A DNA stretch of 64,000 nt from Anaerolineae bacterium (GCA_022841825.1 JALHQT010000001.1:744001-808000), one strand, 5' to 3'; positions 1 through 9,304 are shown, counted from the first letter of the stretch. Made by a program: numbers and translations. The notes: generated from the letters alone by a model not told the origin.

Positions 1-1002
1 CTCAGTCACCTGTGGAAAACGCTGGTGTATCCACTCCGCCGAGTGCTTGCTCGCCAGATCAAGCAGGACATTTTCGTAGCCGTGCTCCAGCATTTCGATG
101 TGAATGGCGCGTGCCACAACATCGCGCGGCGAGAGTTCCAGCAGGTCGGGTGAATGCTGCTCCATGAAGCGCCTGCCGTCAGGCGTCAGCAGGATAGCCC
201 CCTCGCCGCGTACCGCTTCGGTGATCAGCAAATTCGGTGCGCCGCGCACACTCAGCGAGGTCGGATGAAACTGCACATACTCGCAATTGGCAACGCGCAC
301 ATTCGCACGCCACGCCATCGCCAACCCGTCGCCGCGTGCGCCCTTGGGATTGGTCGTGTTTCGATAGATCTGCCCAAGTCCCCCGGTTGCGAGGATGGTG
401 TTGACGGCGAGAATTCGCTCGACCACCCCGGCATCGCGATCCAGCACGTAAGCTCCGTGACAGCGATATGGCTCATATGCGTCGAGCGGGTCGAGTGAAT
501 GATGTGGAAATGTGATCAGGTCGATGGCAGTATGGCGCTTGAGAAGCGTGACATTCGGGCGGCTTTCCAGCATCTGAAGCATTTGGCGTATGATGGCGTC
601 GCCTGTCTTGTCGCCCACATGAACGATACGGCGAACACTGTGTGCCGCCTCTAGTCCGTACTCAAGTTCGCCACCGGCTTTCACATCAAAGCGAACCCCG
701 CAGCGGTCGATCAGCACCTCACGCACCAGCCGGGGACCCTCATCCGCCAGCACACGCGCCGCCGCGGGAGAGCTGACCCCCGCGCCCGCGAACAAGACAT
801 CCTGCACCAGCAGTTCCGGGCTGTCGTCCAGACCGCGCGTCACGATTCCACCCTGTGCCCAGCTCGTACTGCCATCCAGCGCGTTGGTCGCGCGGGTCAG
901 TACTGTGACATGATGATGCGGATCGTCGCTCAGGCGCAGGGCAGCAGCAGCACCCGCGATGCCGCAGCCGATGATGAGGGTGGAAGTCTGCAAGTCTGCC
1001 AT
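1..1002 (-). CDS. nadB: L-aspartate oxidase NadB (N-terminal part, cut by window edge)
   Basis: The frame is open from an ATG at 1002 to the left edge, giving about 334 residues. The N-terminus contains the Rossmann FAD-binding motif LIIGCGIAGAAAALRL. Further on are STSWAQGGIV, an RNTTNPKGARGDGLAMAWRA segment and QFHPTSL, all typical of the succinate dehydrogenase/L-aspartate oxidase flavoprotein family. NadB oxidises L-aspartate to iminoaspartate with FAD, the first step of de novo NAD synthesis in the cytoplasm. It is the third gene of a nadC-nadA-nadB operon, 12 nt after nadA. Only the C-terminal helical region is missing, because of the window edge. Identification is firm. Confidence 0.93.
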   Translation of the reverse strand, partial: MADLQTSTLIIGCGIAGAAAALRLSDDPHHHVTVLTRATNALDGSTSWAQGGIVTRGLDDSPELLVQDVLFAGAGVSSPAAARVLADEGPRLVREVLIDRCGVRFDVKAGGELEYGLEAAHSVRRIVHVGDKTGDAIIRQMLQMLESRPNVTLLKRHTAIDLITFPHHSLDPLDAYEPYRCHGAYVLDRDAGVVERILAVNTILATGGLGQIYRNTTNPKGARGDGLAMAWRANVRVANCEYVQFHPTSLSVRGAPNLLITEAVRGEGAILLTPDGRRFMEQHSPDLLELSPRDVVARAIHIEMLEHGYENVLLDLASKHSAEWIHQRFPQVTE

Positions 1003-1014
1003 GGTGAGTACGGC

Positions 1015-2151
1015 TCAGTCGCCGAGAATGACCTTCTGGTTATCGGGGATAGCAAGCATGTTATTGAGCGCGACAAGCGCGTTTGCCTTGACGTCAGCAG
1101 GCACATGGATCTGGTTGACCACCTCGCCCGCAACCAATCGCTCCAGGACATTCGCCAGGTCGAGCGGCGTGATGCGGTACATCGTGCTGCACAGACAAGA
1201 GAACGGTGAAAGGAGCGTCACGAACTTGTCGGGGTTACGGTTCTTGATGCGGTTGACCAGATGCACTTCCGTCCCCACGGCAAACTTGCTACCAGCGGGT
1301 GCAGCATCGATCACCTTGACAATGTACGAGGTCGAACCCACCAGATCTGCCTTATCGACCACGTCCATCATGCATTCGGGATGGACGATCACCTGGACAT
1401 CATCATGGTTCTTGCGCCACAGATCGACGTGCTCCGGACGAAACTGCTGATGCACACTGCAATGCCCCTGCCAAAGGATGACACGCGCGTTCAGGATTTG
1501 CTCGTCCGTCAGTCCGCCGTAAGGCTTGAAGGGATTCCACAGCACCATTTCTTCAAGCGGAATGCCCATGCGCTTGCCTGTGTTGCGCCCAAGATGCTGA
1601 TCCGGGAAAAAGAAGACCTTCTCGCGGAGCGCGAACGCCCATTCCAGTGCGCCACGCGCATTCGAAGACGTGCATACAGTGCCGCCATACTGACCCACGA
1701 AACCCTTGAGATTTGCCGCGCTGTTCATGTACGTCACCGGCATAACGCGCTCTTCCGTCGCGCTCCCCAGGACTTCCTCCAATTCCGCCCAGGCAGTCAT
1801 CACCTGCTCCAGGTTCGCCATGTCCGCCATGCTGCATCCGGCGTTCATGTTTGGCAGGATCACGACCTGATCGTCGCGCCCCAGGATGACCGCGCTTTCC
1901 GCCATGAAATGCACACCTGCGAACACGATGTACTTCGCCTTCACGAGCGCGCCCTCTTTGCTGAGTTGGTAGCTGTCGCCCTGGATGTCGGCAAACTGCA
2001 CGACCTCATCGCGCTGATAGTGGTGCCCTAGGACGACGACATCGTCCCCAAGCGTCGCTCGCGCGCGCTTGATCCGTTCGACTGCCTCGACCTCCCGCTG
2101 CACGAGAGTCGGGTCTGCCGTGCGCTCCTCAATGGTTACTGCTGCGGACAT
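1015..2151 (-). CDS. nadA: Quinolinate synthase NadA
   Basis: NadA condenses iminoaspartate with dihydroxyacetone phosphate to quinolinate, using a [4Fe-4S] cluster. The 378-aa product has the LGHHYQRDEVVQFAD start motif, a YIVFAGVHFMAESA segment and cysteines at the expected cluster positions (NMNAGCSMADM, GTVCTSSNA, FSCLCSTM). HPECMMDV and the GTE.HLVNR region are also conserved. The frame can begin at a GTG at 2172 that overlaps the nadC stop. The ATG at 2151 is preferred because a GGCGGAGG ribosome site lies 9 nt before it. It is the middle gene of the nadCAB operon. Confidence 0.95.
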   Translation of the reverse strand: MSAAVTIEERTADPTLVQREVEAVERIKRARATLGDDVVVLGHHYQRDEVVQFADIQGDSYQLSKEGALVKAKYIVFAGVHFMAESAVILGRDDQVVILPNMNAGCSMADMANLEQVMTAWAELEEVLGSATEERVMPVTYMNSAANLKGFVGQYGGTVCTSSNARGALEWAFALREKVFFFPDQHLGRNTGKRMGIPLEEMVLWNPFKPYGGLTDEQILNARVILWQGHCSVHQQFRPEHVDLWRKNHDDVQVIVHPECMMDVVDKADLVGSTSYIVKVIDAAPAGSKFAVGTEVHLVNRIKNRNPDKFVTLLSPFSCLCSTMYRITPLDLANVLERLVAGEVVNQIHVPADVKANALVALNNMLAIPDNQKVILGD

Positions 2152-2168
2152 GTTGAGTATCCTCCGCC

Positions 2169-3014
2169 TCACTCTATGATCTTCATCGACAAGTCCAGGA
2201 CAGGCGCGCTGTGTGTAAGTGCGCCGACGCTGATGTAATCCACGCCCGTAGCCGCGACCGCCCCAACCCGCGCCAGCGACATGTTCCCGCTCGCTTCCAA
2301 CGGCGTGCGTCCTGCGGCTATCGCCACTGCCTCGCGCATCATCGCTTCATCCATGTTGTCGAGCATGATTCGCTCTACGTCGAGACTCAGTGCTTCGCGC
2401 AGCTCATCCAGGGTGCGAACCTCGACCTCAATCGGCAAGCCTGACGCGTTAGCGTCCGCGCGCACGCGGTTGACCGCCGCCGTGATGCCACCCGACGCAT
2501 CAACGTGGTTATCTTTAATCATCACCATGTCAAATAACCCCATGCGATGATTAACGCCGCCACCCACATGAACCGCGTATTTCTCCAGGGCGCGCCAACC
2601 AGGCGTTGTTTTACGTGTATCGAGGATGCGTGCCTGCGTCTCACTGACTGCCGCGACAAACAATGCGGTCAGCGTAGCAATTCCACTCAGATGCTGCAAG
2701 AAGTTGAGCGCCGTGCGCTCGCCTGTCAGCAGCGAACGCGCCGACCCCGTCAATTCCGCCACAACCACCCTGGGCACGACGTGTGCGCCATCTTCAACAT
2801 GGGTTTGGACGTAAACGTTTGGATCGACCTGCTGGAAGACCGCGCTTACCAGTGGAAGCCCTGCAACCACCCCAGGCGCTTTGGCGGTAATCCGGGCGAC
2901 AGCGGTCTGCGCCATTGGAATGGTAGCGAGGCTCGTCACGTCGCCGCGATCCCCTAAATCTTCCGCAAGCGCCATTTCGATCAGGCGATCCACTTGTGAG
3001 CCGAACTCTACCAC
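2169..3014 (-). CDS. nadC: Nicotinate-nucleotide pyrophosphorylase (quinolinate phosphoribosyltransferase)
   Basis: It converts quinolinate and PRPP to nicotinate mononucleotide and CO2. The 281-aa length is normal for the family. Visible motifs are ALAEDLGDRGDVTS at the N-terminus, LNFLQHLSGIATLT, ILDTRKTTPGWR (PRPP/quinolinate site), GGGVNHRMGLFDMVMIKDNH and the barrel end DYISVGALTHSAP. The start is a GTG with a weak ribosome site; a later ATG at codon 14 would remove conserved sequence. First gene of the nadCAB operon; nadA follows 17 nt downstream from its preferred start. Confidence 0.95.
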   Translation of the reverse strand: MVEFGSQVDRLIEMALAEDLGDRGDVTSLATIPMAQTAVARITAKAPGVVAGLPLVSAVFQQVDPNVYVQTHVEDGAHVVPRVVVAELTGSARSLLTGERTALNFLQHLSGIATLTALFVAAVSETQARILDTRKTTPGWRALEKYAVHVGGGVNHRMGLFDMVMIKDNHVDASGGITAAVNRVRADANASGLPIEVEVRTLDELREALSLDVERIMLDNMDEAMMREAVAIAAGRTPLEASGNMSLARVGAVAATGVDYISVGALTHSAPVLDLSMKIIE

Positions 3015-3050
3015 TTAGTGTACTTTCTACCCTAAGCCGACCGATAAATT

Positions 3051-3073
3051 GAGAGCGCGGGTCTCGCGCCCTC
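3051..3073 (-). terminator. Imperfect hairpin after the SDR gene
   Basis: GAGAGCGCG pairs with CGCGCCCTC with one mismatch and a 5-nt loop, in the 108-nt gap between the SDR stop and the nadC start. Read on the minus strand it is followed by AATTTAT rather than a clean T-run. It could end the upstream operon or lie in the nadC leader. Confidence 0.4.
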
Positions 3074-3122
3074 TTTAGAGACGTTTTTATGTTAAAGCCC
3101 AGCCGTACAGGTGTCAAGAACC

Positions 3123-3755
3123 TTAAAGGTCTGTCGCCCCAATTACCCCATTTTCATGGGTAGAGAGAATTGCCTCCGCGACCGAGCGAGGTGTTGCGGA
3201 ACCGGGCGGCAGCTTGAAGGGGACGTTCGCCCAGAAGCCTGTATCGACCGCGCCAGGGCGCACCAGGGTAAACTTGTGCTTGCGATTTTCCTTGGCGAGT
3301 ATCGCCATCATCGGTTGCAAAGCAGCCTTTGCCGCCGCGTATGCCCCAAAGCGCGGCAGACTGACTTTGTCCACCTGCGCCCCGATGGCGATGAAGTGAC
3401 CACCCTCCCGCAGCAGATTCAAGCTCGCTTTTGCGGCAAGAAACGCGCCGTTCAGATTGGCATCCATCACCGCCCGCCACTGTTCGGGGCTGCACTCGCC
3501 GATAGCTTGAGCCTGCATTAATCCCGCCGCGTAGACCACCAGATCGAGTTCATTCGCGGACTGCGCGACCGCCATTGCCACCGTGTCAAACGAGAACGGA
3601 TCGCCTGCCTCGAACGTAAGCCTGGTATCCACCCCCGCCGGGATACTGCCCTCGTGACGCGCAGCAGCATGGACACGCCAGCCACGTTCTTGCAGGAGTT
3701 GGGCGAGCGCAGACCCAATGCCGCCACTTGCGCCCCAGATGAGTGCATCTGCCAT
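3123..3755 (-). CDS. Short-chain dehydrogenase/reductase
   Basis: A 210-aa classical SDR. The N-terminal cofactor motif is IWGASGGIGSALA (TGxxxGxG type), followed by the NNAG-equivalent YAAGLMQA near residue 75 and an N-rich MDANLNGAF helix. The catalytic tyrosine-lysine pair is in FGAYAAAKAAL. VRPGAVDTGFW follows the active site as usual. The substrate is not deducible. It ends 2 nt before the next upstream gene's stop region begins (3758), so it is probably co-transcribed with the peroxiredoxin-like gene. Confidence 0.85.
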   Translation of the reverse strand: MADALIWGASGGIGSALAQLLQERGWRVHAAARHEGSIPAGVDTRLTFEAGDPFSFDTVAMAVAQSANELDLVVYAAGLMQAQAIGECSPEQWRAVMDANLNGAFLAAKASLNLLREGGHFIAIGAQVDKVSLPRFGAYAAAKAALQPMMAILAKENRKHKFTLVRPGAVDTGFWANVPFKLPPGSATPRSVAEAILSTHENGVIGATDL

Positions 3756-3757
3756 GG

Positions 3758-4315
3758 TTATGTGTTCGTCCTCATCCTGACTTGCGTCGCAGCTTCGAGA
3801 ATCACCTCATTTGAAGGATGATCGCTGACGTCCTTGCTATAGTACGCCCATGCGATATTGCCATCCCTGTCGACGATGAATGTCCCCGGCATCATCCGTA
3901 CATCGCCGTAAACCATCGCACCCTGATGCCCTTGCATCGCCGCCTTCGCGCCGTTCGCCACGACATTCAGAGACGCCAGTTGACCGAGCTTTCCCTGATT
4001 CAGCCCGTAAGTAAGATACGGCTCTGTCGTTTCATGGGTCAGGCACGTCAGGCTCGGCGCAAGCGAACCACAAAACTGCTGGTTATGCTTGGGCTGTCCC
4101 ATTGCGACCGCGATCATCTGAAGTGACGCGGCTTTGAACTCTTCGTTACCCTGCTCCAACTGAGCAAGCATCTGCCGACAGAAGATTCACCCAAAGTGAC
4201 GCAAAAACGTCACAATGGTAGGTCCTTGCTGCCACAGACTCGACAACACGACCGACTGCCCGGACTTATCCGTCAGGGTAAAGTCAGGCGCGGGCATTCC
4301 CACACTTAGCTGCAT
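3758..4315 (-). CDS. Peroxiredoxin-like (AhpC/TSA_2, SelU/PRXL2-type) protein with in-frame UGA; candidate selenoprotein
   Basis: Read from the ATG at 4315 (ribosome site GGAGG 5 nt upstream), the frame encodes MQLSVGMPAPDFTLTDKSG and then FLRHFG, a UGA at 4187-4189, and IFCRQMLAQL. It then stays open to 3758, about 185 residues if UGA is read through. Thioredoxin-fold peroxiredoxin-like proteins of this family have CxxC here (FLRxFGCxFCR), so the UGA replaces the first redox cysteine, giving UxxC. PRXL2/SelU relatives use selenocysteine at exactly this place in some eukaryotes. A hairpin follows the UGA (see next entry). Conventional gene calling would truncate the protein to the segment starting at 4171. 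The alternatives are a recent nonsense mutation or a sequence error, but no other damage is visible. Confidence 0.7.
4150..4189 (-). promoter_or_regulatory. SECIS-like hairpin directly after the UGA codon
   Basis: On the minus strand, 18 nt after the UGA (4187-4189), CTTGCTC (4168-4162) pairs with GAGCAGG (4156-4150). This gives a 7-bp stem with one G.U pair and an AGUUG loop. Bacterial SECIS elements are hairpins inside the coding region with a G/GU-containing apical loop roughly 16-37 nt after the UGA; here the loop starts 26 nt after it. The match is by structure and spacing only. Confidence 0.5.
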
Positions 4316-4363
4316 CCCATCCTCCATAACCTCATCAGCATACTACGACAGATCCATGCATCC

Positions 4364-5146
4364 TCACGCAGCCGCGCGTGCCGCCGAGTCGCGCCCCAGG
4401 AAAGTGCGCGCAGCGACCGCCAGCAGCCCCAGCGCCGCGACCAGCGCTGACGTCACGGCGATCATCTGGATATTCGGGTAGCGCAGGATGATGCCGACGA
4501 AAGCCCAAACAATGACCAGGAAGTACGGCAGATCGCGATTTAGATACGCAACAGTACCCGTGATAGCGCCCGCCACGACCAGCATGACAACGCCCCAGAT
4601 CTCCTGAGACAACCCAAGCCACAGTTCTCCGGCTCCCGGAAACAGCACATAGCTGGCGTTGGCGACATTCGCTACTGCCGCCCACGCAAAGTACACACTG
4701 AAGGGGACAAACACCGCCCAGATGTCGGCGGTCGTCGGCTTGACCTGCACGCGGCGGATGTTCACATAGATGATCCCAAGCGAGACGAGGAGCCAGACAA
4801 TCGGCACGGTGCTGACCGCGAACTGGAGGTTCTGGAACAGCAGCAGCCACAGCATGTTACCCAGGCTGCCGGCGACAAACCACCAGCCTACTGCGCGCAC
4901 GAACGGGTTACTGCGCTGGGCAGGCAGTGCCTGATAGATGGCGAAGGCGATCCAGCCGATGTAAATCACACCCCAGATGCTGAAAGTGATATTGGCTGGG
5001 AAAAACAGAATCGGCACACGGTTGGCAATATCGGCAGTAGTCGCCACGCCAATGGGCAGCGTCTGCGACAAGGCGTTGAACACGATCGTTACGACAGCAG
5101 CGATGATGTTCATGATGATAAGTAGTGTTGGGTTCTTCACGTCCAT
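4364..5146 (-). CDS. TspO/MBR-like tryptophan-rich membrane protein
   Basis: The product is about 260 aa with some seven hydrophobic segments. PANITFSIWGVIYIGWIAFA near the N-terminus and several conserved tryptophans (WAAVANVANASY, WLGLSQEIWGV) resemble the long tryptophan-rich sensory protein/TspO-related family. Members bind tetrapyrroles or sit in membranes with unclear roles. The frame opens at a GTG (5176) right after the hydrolase stop. The ATG at 5146 is preceded by AGGAAGGA and is preferred. Function beyond membrane location is not certain. Confidence 0.7.
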   Translation of the reverse strand: MDVKNPTLLIIMNIIAAVVTIVFNALSQTLPIGVATTADIANRVPILFFPANITFSIWGVIYIGWIAFAIYQALPAQRSNPFVRAVGWWFVAGSLGNMLWLLLFQNLQFAVSTVPIVWLLVSLGIIYVNIRRVQVKPTTADIWAVFVPFSVYFAWAAVANVANASYVLFPGAGELWLGLSQEIWGVVMLVVAGAITGTVAYLNRDLPYFLVIVWAFVGIILRYPNIQMIAVTSALVAALGLLAVAARTFLGRDSAARAAA

Positions 5147-5176
5147 TTCCTTCCTGAATTTGCCCGGAGCGCGCAC

Positions 5177-6148
5177 TCAACTTTGTGCAGCAGTATCCAG
5201 GTTGCTAATCCAATCCATCACATCCTGATTGAAGCGTTCGGGTGCCTCTTCCATTGGCAGATGACCCAGTGCCTCATAGATGACCAAGTCTGCGTTCGGC
5301 AGCGCAGCCTCCAATCGCTCTCCTGCGGCAAGCGGCACCCAGCTATCCGCAGCGCCCCAAATCAGCAGCGCAGGCATGGTGATTTCGGGCAGGCGCTCGA
5401 CCGGAAAGGTGTTGCGCGCCGAGTCGCGGATGATGCCAACGAACCCCTCATCCCAATTGCGAGTCGAAAGCACGCGTCCATAGCCTGCCTGGACTTCATC
5501 AGTAACCACGAAGTCGCTGCCATATGCCGAGCCAAGCAGCCCGTTGAAGCGTTCAGGCGTCAGCAGCAGCCGTGCGCCAATACGGAACCAGCGCGTGAAC
5601 GGCGGGAACATCAGGACGTCGCTCAGTCCACTGGGCGCGCCCCCCGCGCTGCCAACCGCCCCCGCGACATAAATCAGCCCATCGACCCTTTCAGGATAGT
5701 CGAGCGCAAAAAAGGAGATCACACCGCCCCCCGCACTGTGTCCCACCATGACGGCACTCTCGACGTTGAGCGCGTCCATAAGGCGCATCGCAAATTCTGC
5801 CTGTGCGGGCGCGGCAACGTCTGTCTCGACGCGCTTCTCGGTCAAGCCAAAGTTGGGTCGGTCATAGGCGATTACGCGATAGCCCGCGTCGGCGAGCGGT
5901 TGAATGTTGTCGCGCCACGAAACCGTCGAGCCGCCAAACCCGTGCAGCAGCATCAGAACCTGACCGTCCGCCGGTCCTGCTTCAATGTAATAGGTATCTA
6001 ACCCATCCACTTCGATAAAGCGCCCGTTTTCGTCCGCCAGCGTACGCGCATCCGCGCCAATTTCCGGCAGAGGAATCAGGAAAGGCAGGATAAAGATAAA
6101 GATGAATAGGAACAGCAGGATGCGCAGTACCCATCGTCCGAGTTTCAT
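5177..6148 (-). CDS. Membrane-anchored alpha/beta hydrolase
   Basis: 323 aa. A single N-terminal membrane helix (LRILLFLFIFIFILPFLIPL) is followed by the hydrolase fold. It has the oxyanion-hole sequence LLHGFGGSTVSW, the nucleophile elbow VGHSAGGG (Ser), the acid in WGAADSWVP and the histidine in ALGHLPMEEAP, so the triad is complete. Substrate unknown; homologues include esterases, haloalkane dehalogenase-like enzymes and C-C hydrolases. It is directly followed by the TspO-like gene. Confidence 0.85.
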   Translation of the reverse strand: MKLGRWVLRILLFLFIFIFILPFLIPLPEIGADARTLADENGRFIEVDGLDTYYIEAGPADGQVLMLLHGFGGSTVSWRDNIQPLADAGYRVIAYDRPNFGLTEKRVETDVAAPAQAEFAMRLMDALNVESAVMVGHSAGGGVISFFALDYPERVDGLIYVAGAVGSAGGAPSGLSDVLMFPPFTRWFRIGARLLLTPERFNGLLGSAYGSDFVVTDEVQAGYGRVLSTRNWDEGFVGIIRDSARNTFPVERLPEITMPALLIWGAADSWVPLAAGERLEAALPNADLVIYEALGHLPMEEAPERFNQDVMDWISNLDTAAQS

Positions 6149-6194
6149 AGTTCAGCCCACATTCTCGGCGCATTCCGCCGGATAGCACTGCTGC

Positions 6195-7607
6195 TCAAGA
6201 GCGAACCGCCTGGAAAGCCGCCAGCGTTCGCTCACGCGCCAAGGCATGATCGATCATCGGGCGCGGGTAACCTCGCGGGGGAATCGGCATTTCCCAGGGA
6301 GCGTGCAGGTACTGCTCAGGCACGTCACGCAGTTCTGGTACGAAATGTCGAATGTAGCGCCCGTCCGGATCACACTTGCGCGACTGACTGACAGGATTGA
6401 AGATGCGGAAATAAGGCTGCGCATCCGTCCCCGTGCCCGCCGTCCACTGCCACCCACCGTTGTTTGCCGCCGGGTCGCCATCAATCAGATGACGCATGAA
6501 GTGTAGCTCGCCCAATCGCCAATCGAGGAGTAAATCCTTGGTGAGAAAACTGGCGACGATCATCCGTGCGCGGTTGTGCATCCACCCGGTTTGGACCAAC
6601 TGGCGCATCGCAGCATCCACGATGGGGTACCCAGTCATGCCTGCTGCCCACGCAGCAAACTCTTCCGGTGCATGTCGCCATTCCAGCGCATCATATTCGC
6701 TCCGAAAGCTGCGCGTGAGTACATGCGGGAAGTGATACAGGATATGGTTGTAGAATTCGCGCCAGACGAGTTCGCTGATCCACGTCTCGACCGATGCGCG
6801 CACCTGCGCGCCTGCTTCCGCCTGCTGCCCGATAGCCATTGCCATCTCGTACGCCTGCCGAATCGACAGCATCCCCAAGCGCAGATATGGGGAAAGTGCG
6901 GAGGTGCTCTCCGCCTGTTCAAGCCAGGGCTGCGCAAACACGAGATCGCGCCGCTCTTTATACTCGCCTAAGCTCGTCTGTGCGAAACGTTCCAGCCGAG
7001 CCATCGCTGCTGCCTCACCCGCTGCCGGAAGGGCAAGCAGGGAAACGGGCCCAAGTTCTCTCGCCTCAGGCAGCACACCTTGCGCGACTCCTCCCAGATC
7101 GTGGAAGCGCCCGATTGCAGTCCGCGGTAGCACCTTGGGCAGCTCAAGCCATCGGCGTTTGAAAGGCGTGAAGACCGTGAGCGGCTTTCCTTCACCTGTC
7201 ATGACCATCCCTGGCGGATGCATGAGCAGATCGTGTTCCGAACGCACGCGCTCAACACCCAACGCCTCTGCGACACGCCGATCTCGACTACGCGCATAAG
7301 GTGAATAATCGGCGTTGAAGTACAAAGCAGTGGCGGCGCTCTGTTCCATTAAGGCGCGCAGGACAGTCACCGGCTCGCCATGCCGGATGACCAACCCAGA
7401 GCCACGGCGCGCAAGTTCGGACTGGAGATGACGCAGCCCCGCCAGGAGAAAGGCGGTACGTGACGCGCTGGCGCGCTCGCCCCGGTAAATCGCTGGATCA
7501 AAGATGAAGACCGGGACGACGGGCAGCCCGCTTTCCAGCGCGGCATTCAGCGCGCTGTTATCGTGCAGGCGGAGGTCACGTCTGAACCAATGGATCACTG
7601 CGGTCAT
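6195..7607 (-). CDS. phrB: Deoxyribodipyrimidine photolyase (cryptochrome/photolyase family)
   Basis: 470 aa. The N-terminus IHWFRRDLRLHDN is the antenna-chromophore domain. The FAD-binding C-terminal half has LVWREFYNHILYHFPHV, W.AGMTGYPIVDAAMRQL, GWMHNRARMIVASFLTKDLL and DGDPAANNGGWQWTAGTGTDAQPYFRIFNP, the hallmark of class I CPD photolyases. It repairs UV pyrimidine dimers with blue light. The ATG at 7607 overlaps the stop of the preceding gene (ATGA), so it is translationally coupled to the CrtI-like oxidoreductase. An upstream in-frame start would only add basic residues. Confidence 0.95.
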   Translation of the reverse strand: MTAVIHWFRRDLRLHDNSALNAALESGLPVVPVFIFDPAIYRGERASASRTAFLLAGLRHLQSELARRGSGLVIRHGEPVTVLRALMEQSAATALYFNADYSPYARSRDRRVAEALGVERVRSEHDLLMHPPGMVMTGEGKPLTVFTPFKRRWLELPKVLPRTAIGRFHDLGGVAQGVLPEARELGPVSLLALPAAGEAAAMARLERFAQTSLGEYKERRDLVFAQPWLEQAESTSALSPYLRLGMLSIRQAYEMAMAIGQQAEAGAQVRASVETWISELVWREFYNHILYHFPHVLTRSFRSEYDALEWRHAPEEFAAWAAGMTGYPIVDAAMRQLVQTGWMHNRARMIVASFLTKDLLLDWRLGELHFMRHLIDGDPAANNGGWQWTAGTGTDAQPYFRIFNPVSQSRKCDPDGRYIRHFVPELRDVPEQYLHAPWEMPIPPRGYPRPMIDHALARERTLAAFQAVRS

Positions 7608-9190
7608 ACCGAAACATCCTCTGACTCTACGGCTGCGGTTTCTGCGCGCCACACTCGACCCTGGGTCTCAGGAGTATCTGACAGCGGCTCGCACGCCCTG
7701 GCAGCCCCGATCTGGGCGAGCACATCTTCAGCGACCCGGATCGCGCCCAGCGACACGCCTGCGGTGGATTGCCCCGGAAACACCGAGTCACCGACCAAAC
7801 GCACGTTGACGACACCAACGTGCGGCGAGCGAGCGCTGAACAGCGATCCCTGTGGGAAACCGCCCACCATGCCCATATGACGATCTGTGTAAAACTGGTA
7901 GGTGACCGGAGTTCCCGGCAGGTGCAGCGCGATGTGTCGGCGAAAGCCAGGCAGAATTCGCTCGACGAGTTTCAGCATTTTGTCGCCATACTGCGCTTTG
8001 CGCGCTGCGTATGCCTCTTGATCGCGCTCGTGCAGCGACCACCACTGCGTCACCTCGCTGTGCGTCGTGATCGTCACTGCCCGGTGACCCTCCGGTGCTC
8101 TGCTGCGATCCCATCGGGGTGACACCGACATAAAGATGCTTCTGCCCTCCCCAAGCGGCTGATCAATCGTCTCCAGCACCTGATGATGATCGGGAAACCC
8201 GTCTGGAAATGCGTCATCAGAGACGCCCAGATGCAGCACAAAAGCGCCCGATCCAAACCGCCGCTGGCGCACCTCGTTGCGGAGCGATGGGGAGCTTTGC
8301 TCGCCCAGCAAGTCGTCGAGCGACCAGGGGGTAACATTCGCGACCACAAAATCCGCGTCAAACCGCTCGGACTGCCGCCGATGCTCACATTCCACGCCAA
8401 CTGCGCGTCCATCCGCCATCAGGATTCTCTTGACCCGCCGGCGGAAGAGAACCTGACCACCAAACGCTTCGACGGCATCAACCAGCGTCTGCGCAAGACC
8501 TCCGATCCCCCCCTCGACGTGGTAGACCCCCTGACGCGCAAGGTCAAGCGCGGTCGCGCTGTAAACCGCGTTTGCAGCTCGACTGGTCGTCTGTGCCGCG
8601 ATCAGAAGCTGCGCGTCAATGAAACGCACGAAAGCAGGGTCTCCTGCCAGCCCGCGCAGCCGCAGCCATTGATGCGTCGTCATGAGAGCAAACGGCGCAA
8701 TGCGCAGATCCTGGGGGAAATTGCGCAGCACCGTCGAGGCAAGCCATCCCGCCTCGCGCACATCTGTGGGAGGCCATGGCAAGCCTTGCCCACTCATCCG
8801 CCAACACAAATCTGCGAGCGCGGATTGCTCATCCCAGAAGTCCGCCGAGCCGGGGAACTTGCTCAGGACGTCCTGGTTGTCGCGGGTCAGCGAAACGCTG
8901 CGGTCAGGCAAGTGGACGACCCATGCCGGGTCATGTACCCGGACTGGGAAGGAGATTCCCAACCGCTGTTCGACCAACGCATGAGGACCCCCGGGTTGGA
9001 AACCGCCTACAACTGTGGCACCGGCTTCAAATCGATAGCCTTTGTGAAAAAAAGTGCCAGCACAACCGCCTGGATAGGTCTGAGCTTCCAGCACTGTGAC
9101 GGCGTGTCCCGCCTGCGCCAAGAGTGCGGCAGCAGTCAATCCACCGATTCCAGCGCCGATCACTACGACTTGTTTCCGCCCGGATGTCAT
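7604..9190 (-). CDS. CrtI/CrtISO-like FAD-dependent carotenoid desaturase or isomerase
   Basis: 528 aa. The N-terminal dinucleotide motif VVVIGAGIGGLTAAALLAQAGH is followed by VLEAQTYPGGCAGTF, and GG.GGLAQTLVDAVEAFGGQV in the middle. The C-terminal FAD motif is RLVGDSVFPGQSTAGVSLGAIRVAEDV. This is the phytoene desaturase/carotenoid isomerase superfamily. Coupling to a photolyase (4-nt overlap) suggests a light-protection operon. No other carotenoid gene is in the window, so the exact substrate is open. Confidence 0.8.
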   Translation of the reverse strand: MTSGRKQVVVIGAGIGGLTAAALLAQAGHAVTVLEAQTYPGGCAGTFFHKGYRFEAGATVVGGFQPGGPHALVEQRLGISFPVRVHDPAWVVHLPDRSVSLTRDNQDVLSKFPGSADFWDEQSALADLCWRMSGQGLPWPPTDVREAGWLASTVLRNFPQDLRIAPFALMTTHQWLRLRGLAGDPAFVRFIDAQLLIAAQTTSRAANAVYSATALDLARQGVYHVEGGIGGLAQTLVDAVEAFGGQVLFRRRVKRILMADGRAVGVECEHRRQSERFDADFVVANVTPWSLDDLLGEQSSPSLRNEVRQRRFGSGAFVLHLGVSDDAFPDGFPDHHQVLETIDQPLGEGRSIFMSVSPRWDRSRAPEGHRAVTITTHSEVTQWWSLHERDQEAYAARKAQYGDKMLKLVERILPGFRRHIALHLPGTPVTYQFYTDRHMGMVGGFPQGSLFSARSPHVGVVNVRLVGDSVFPGQSTAGVSLGAIRVAEDVLAQIGAARACEPLSDTPETQGRVWRAETAAVESEDVSV

Positions 9191-9304
9191 ATATTCGCAA
9201 TATTCAATACACAGTGAACGATGTACAAGAATTGTAACGCCATCGCACGCCGAATTGTGAACTCTCTCACAAGATGTTTAGCCGAGGTGCTCACGACAAA
9301 GCAA

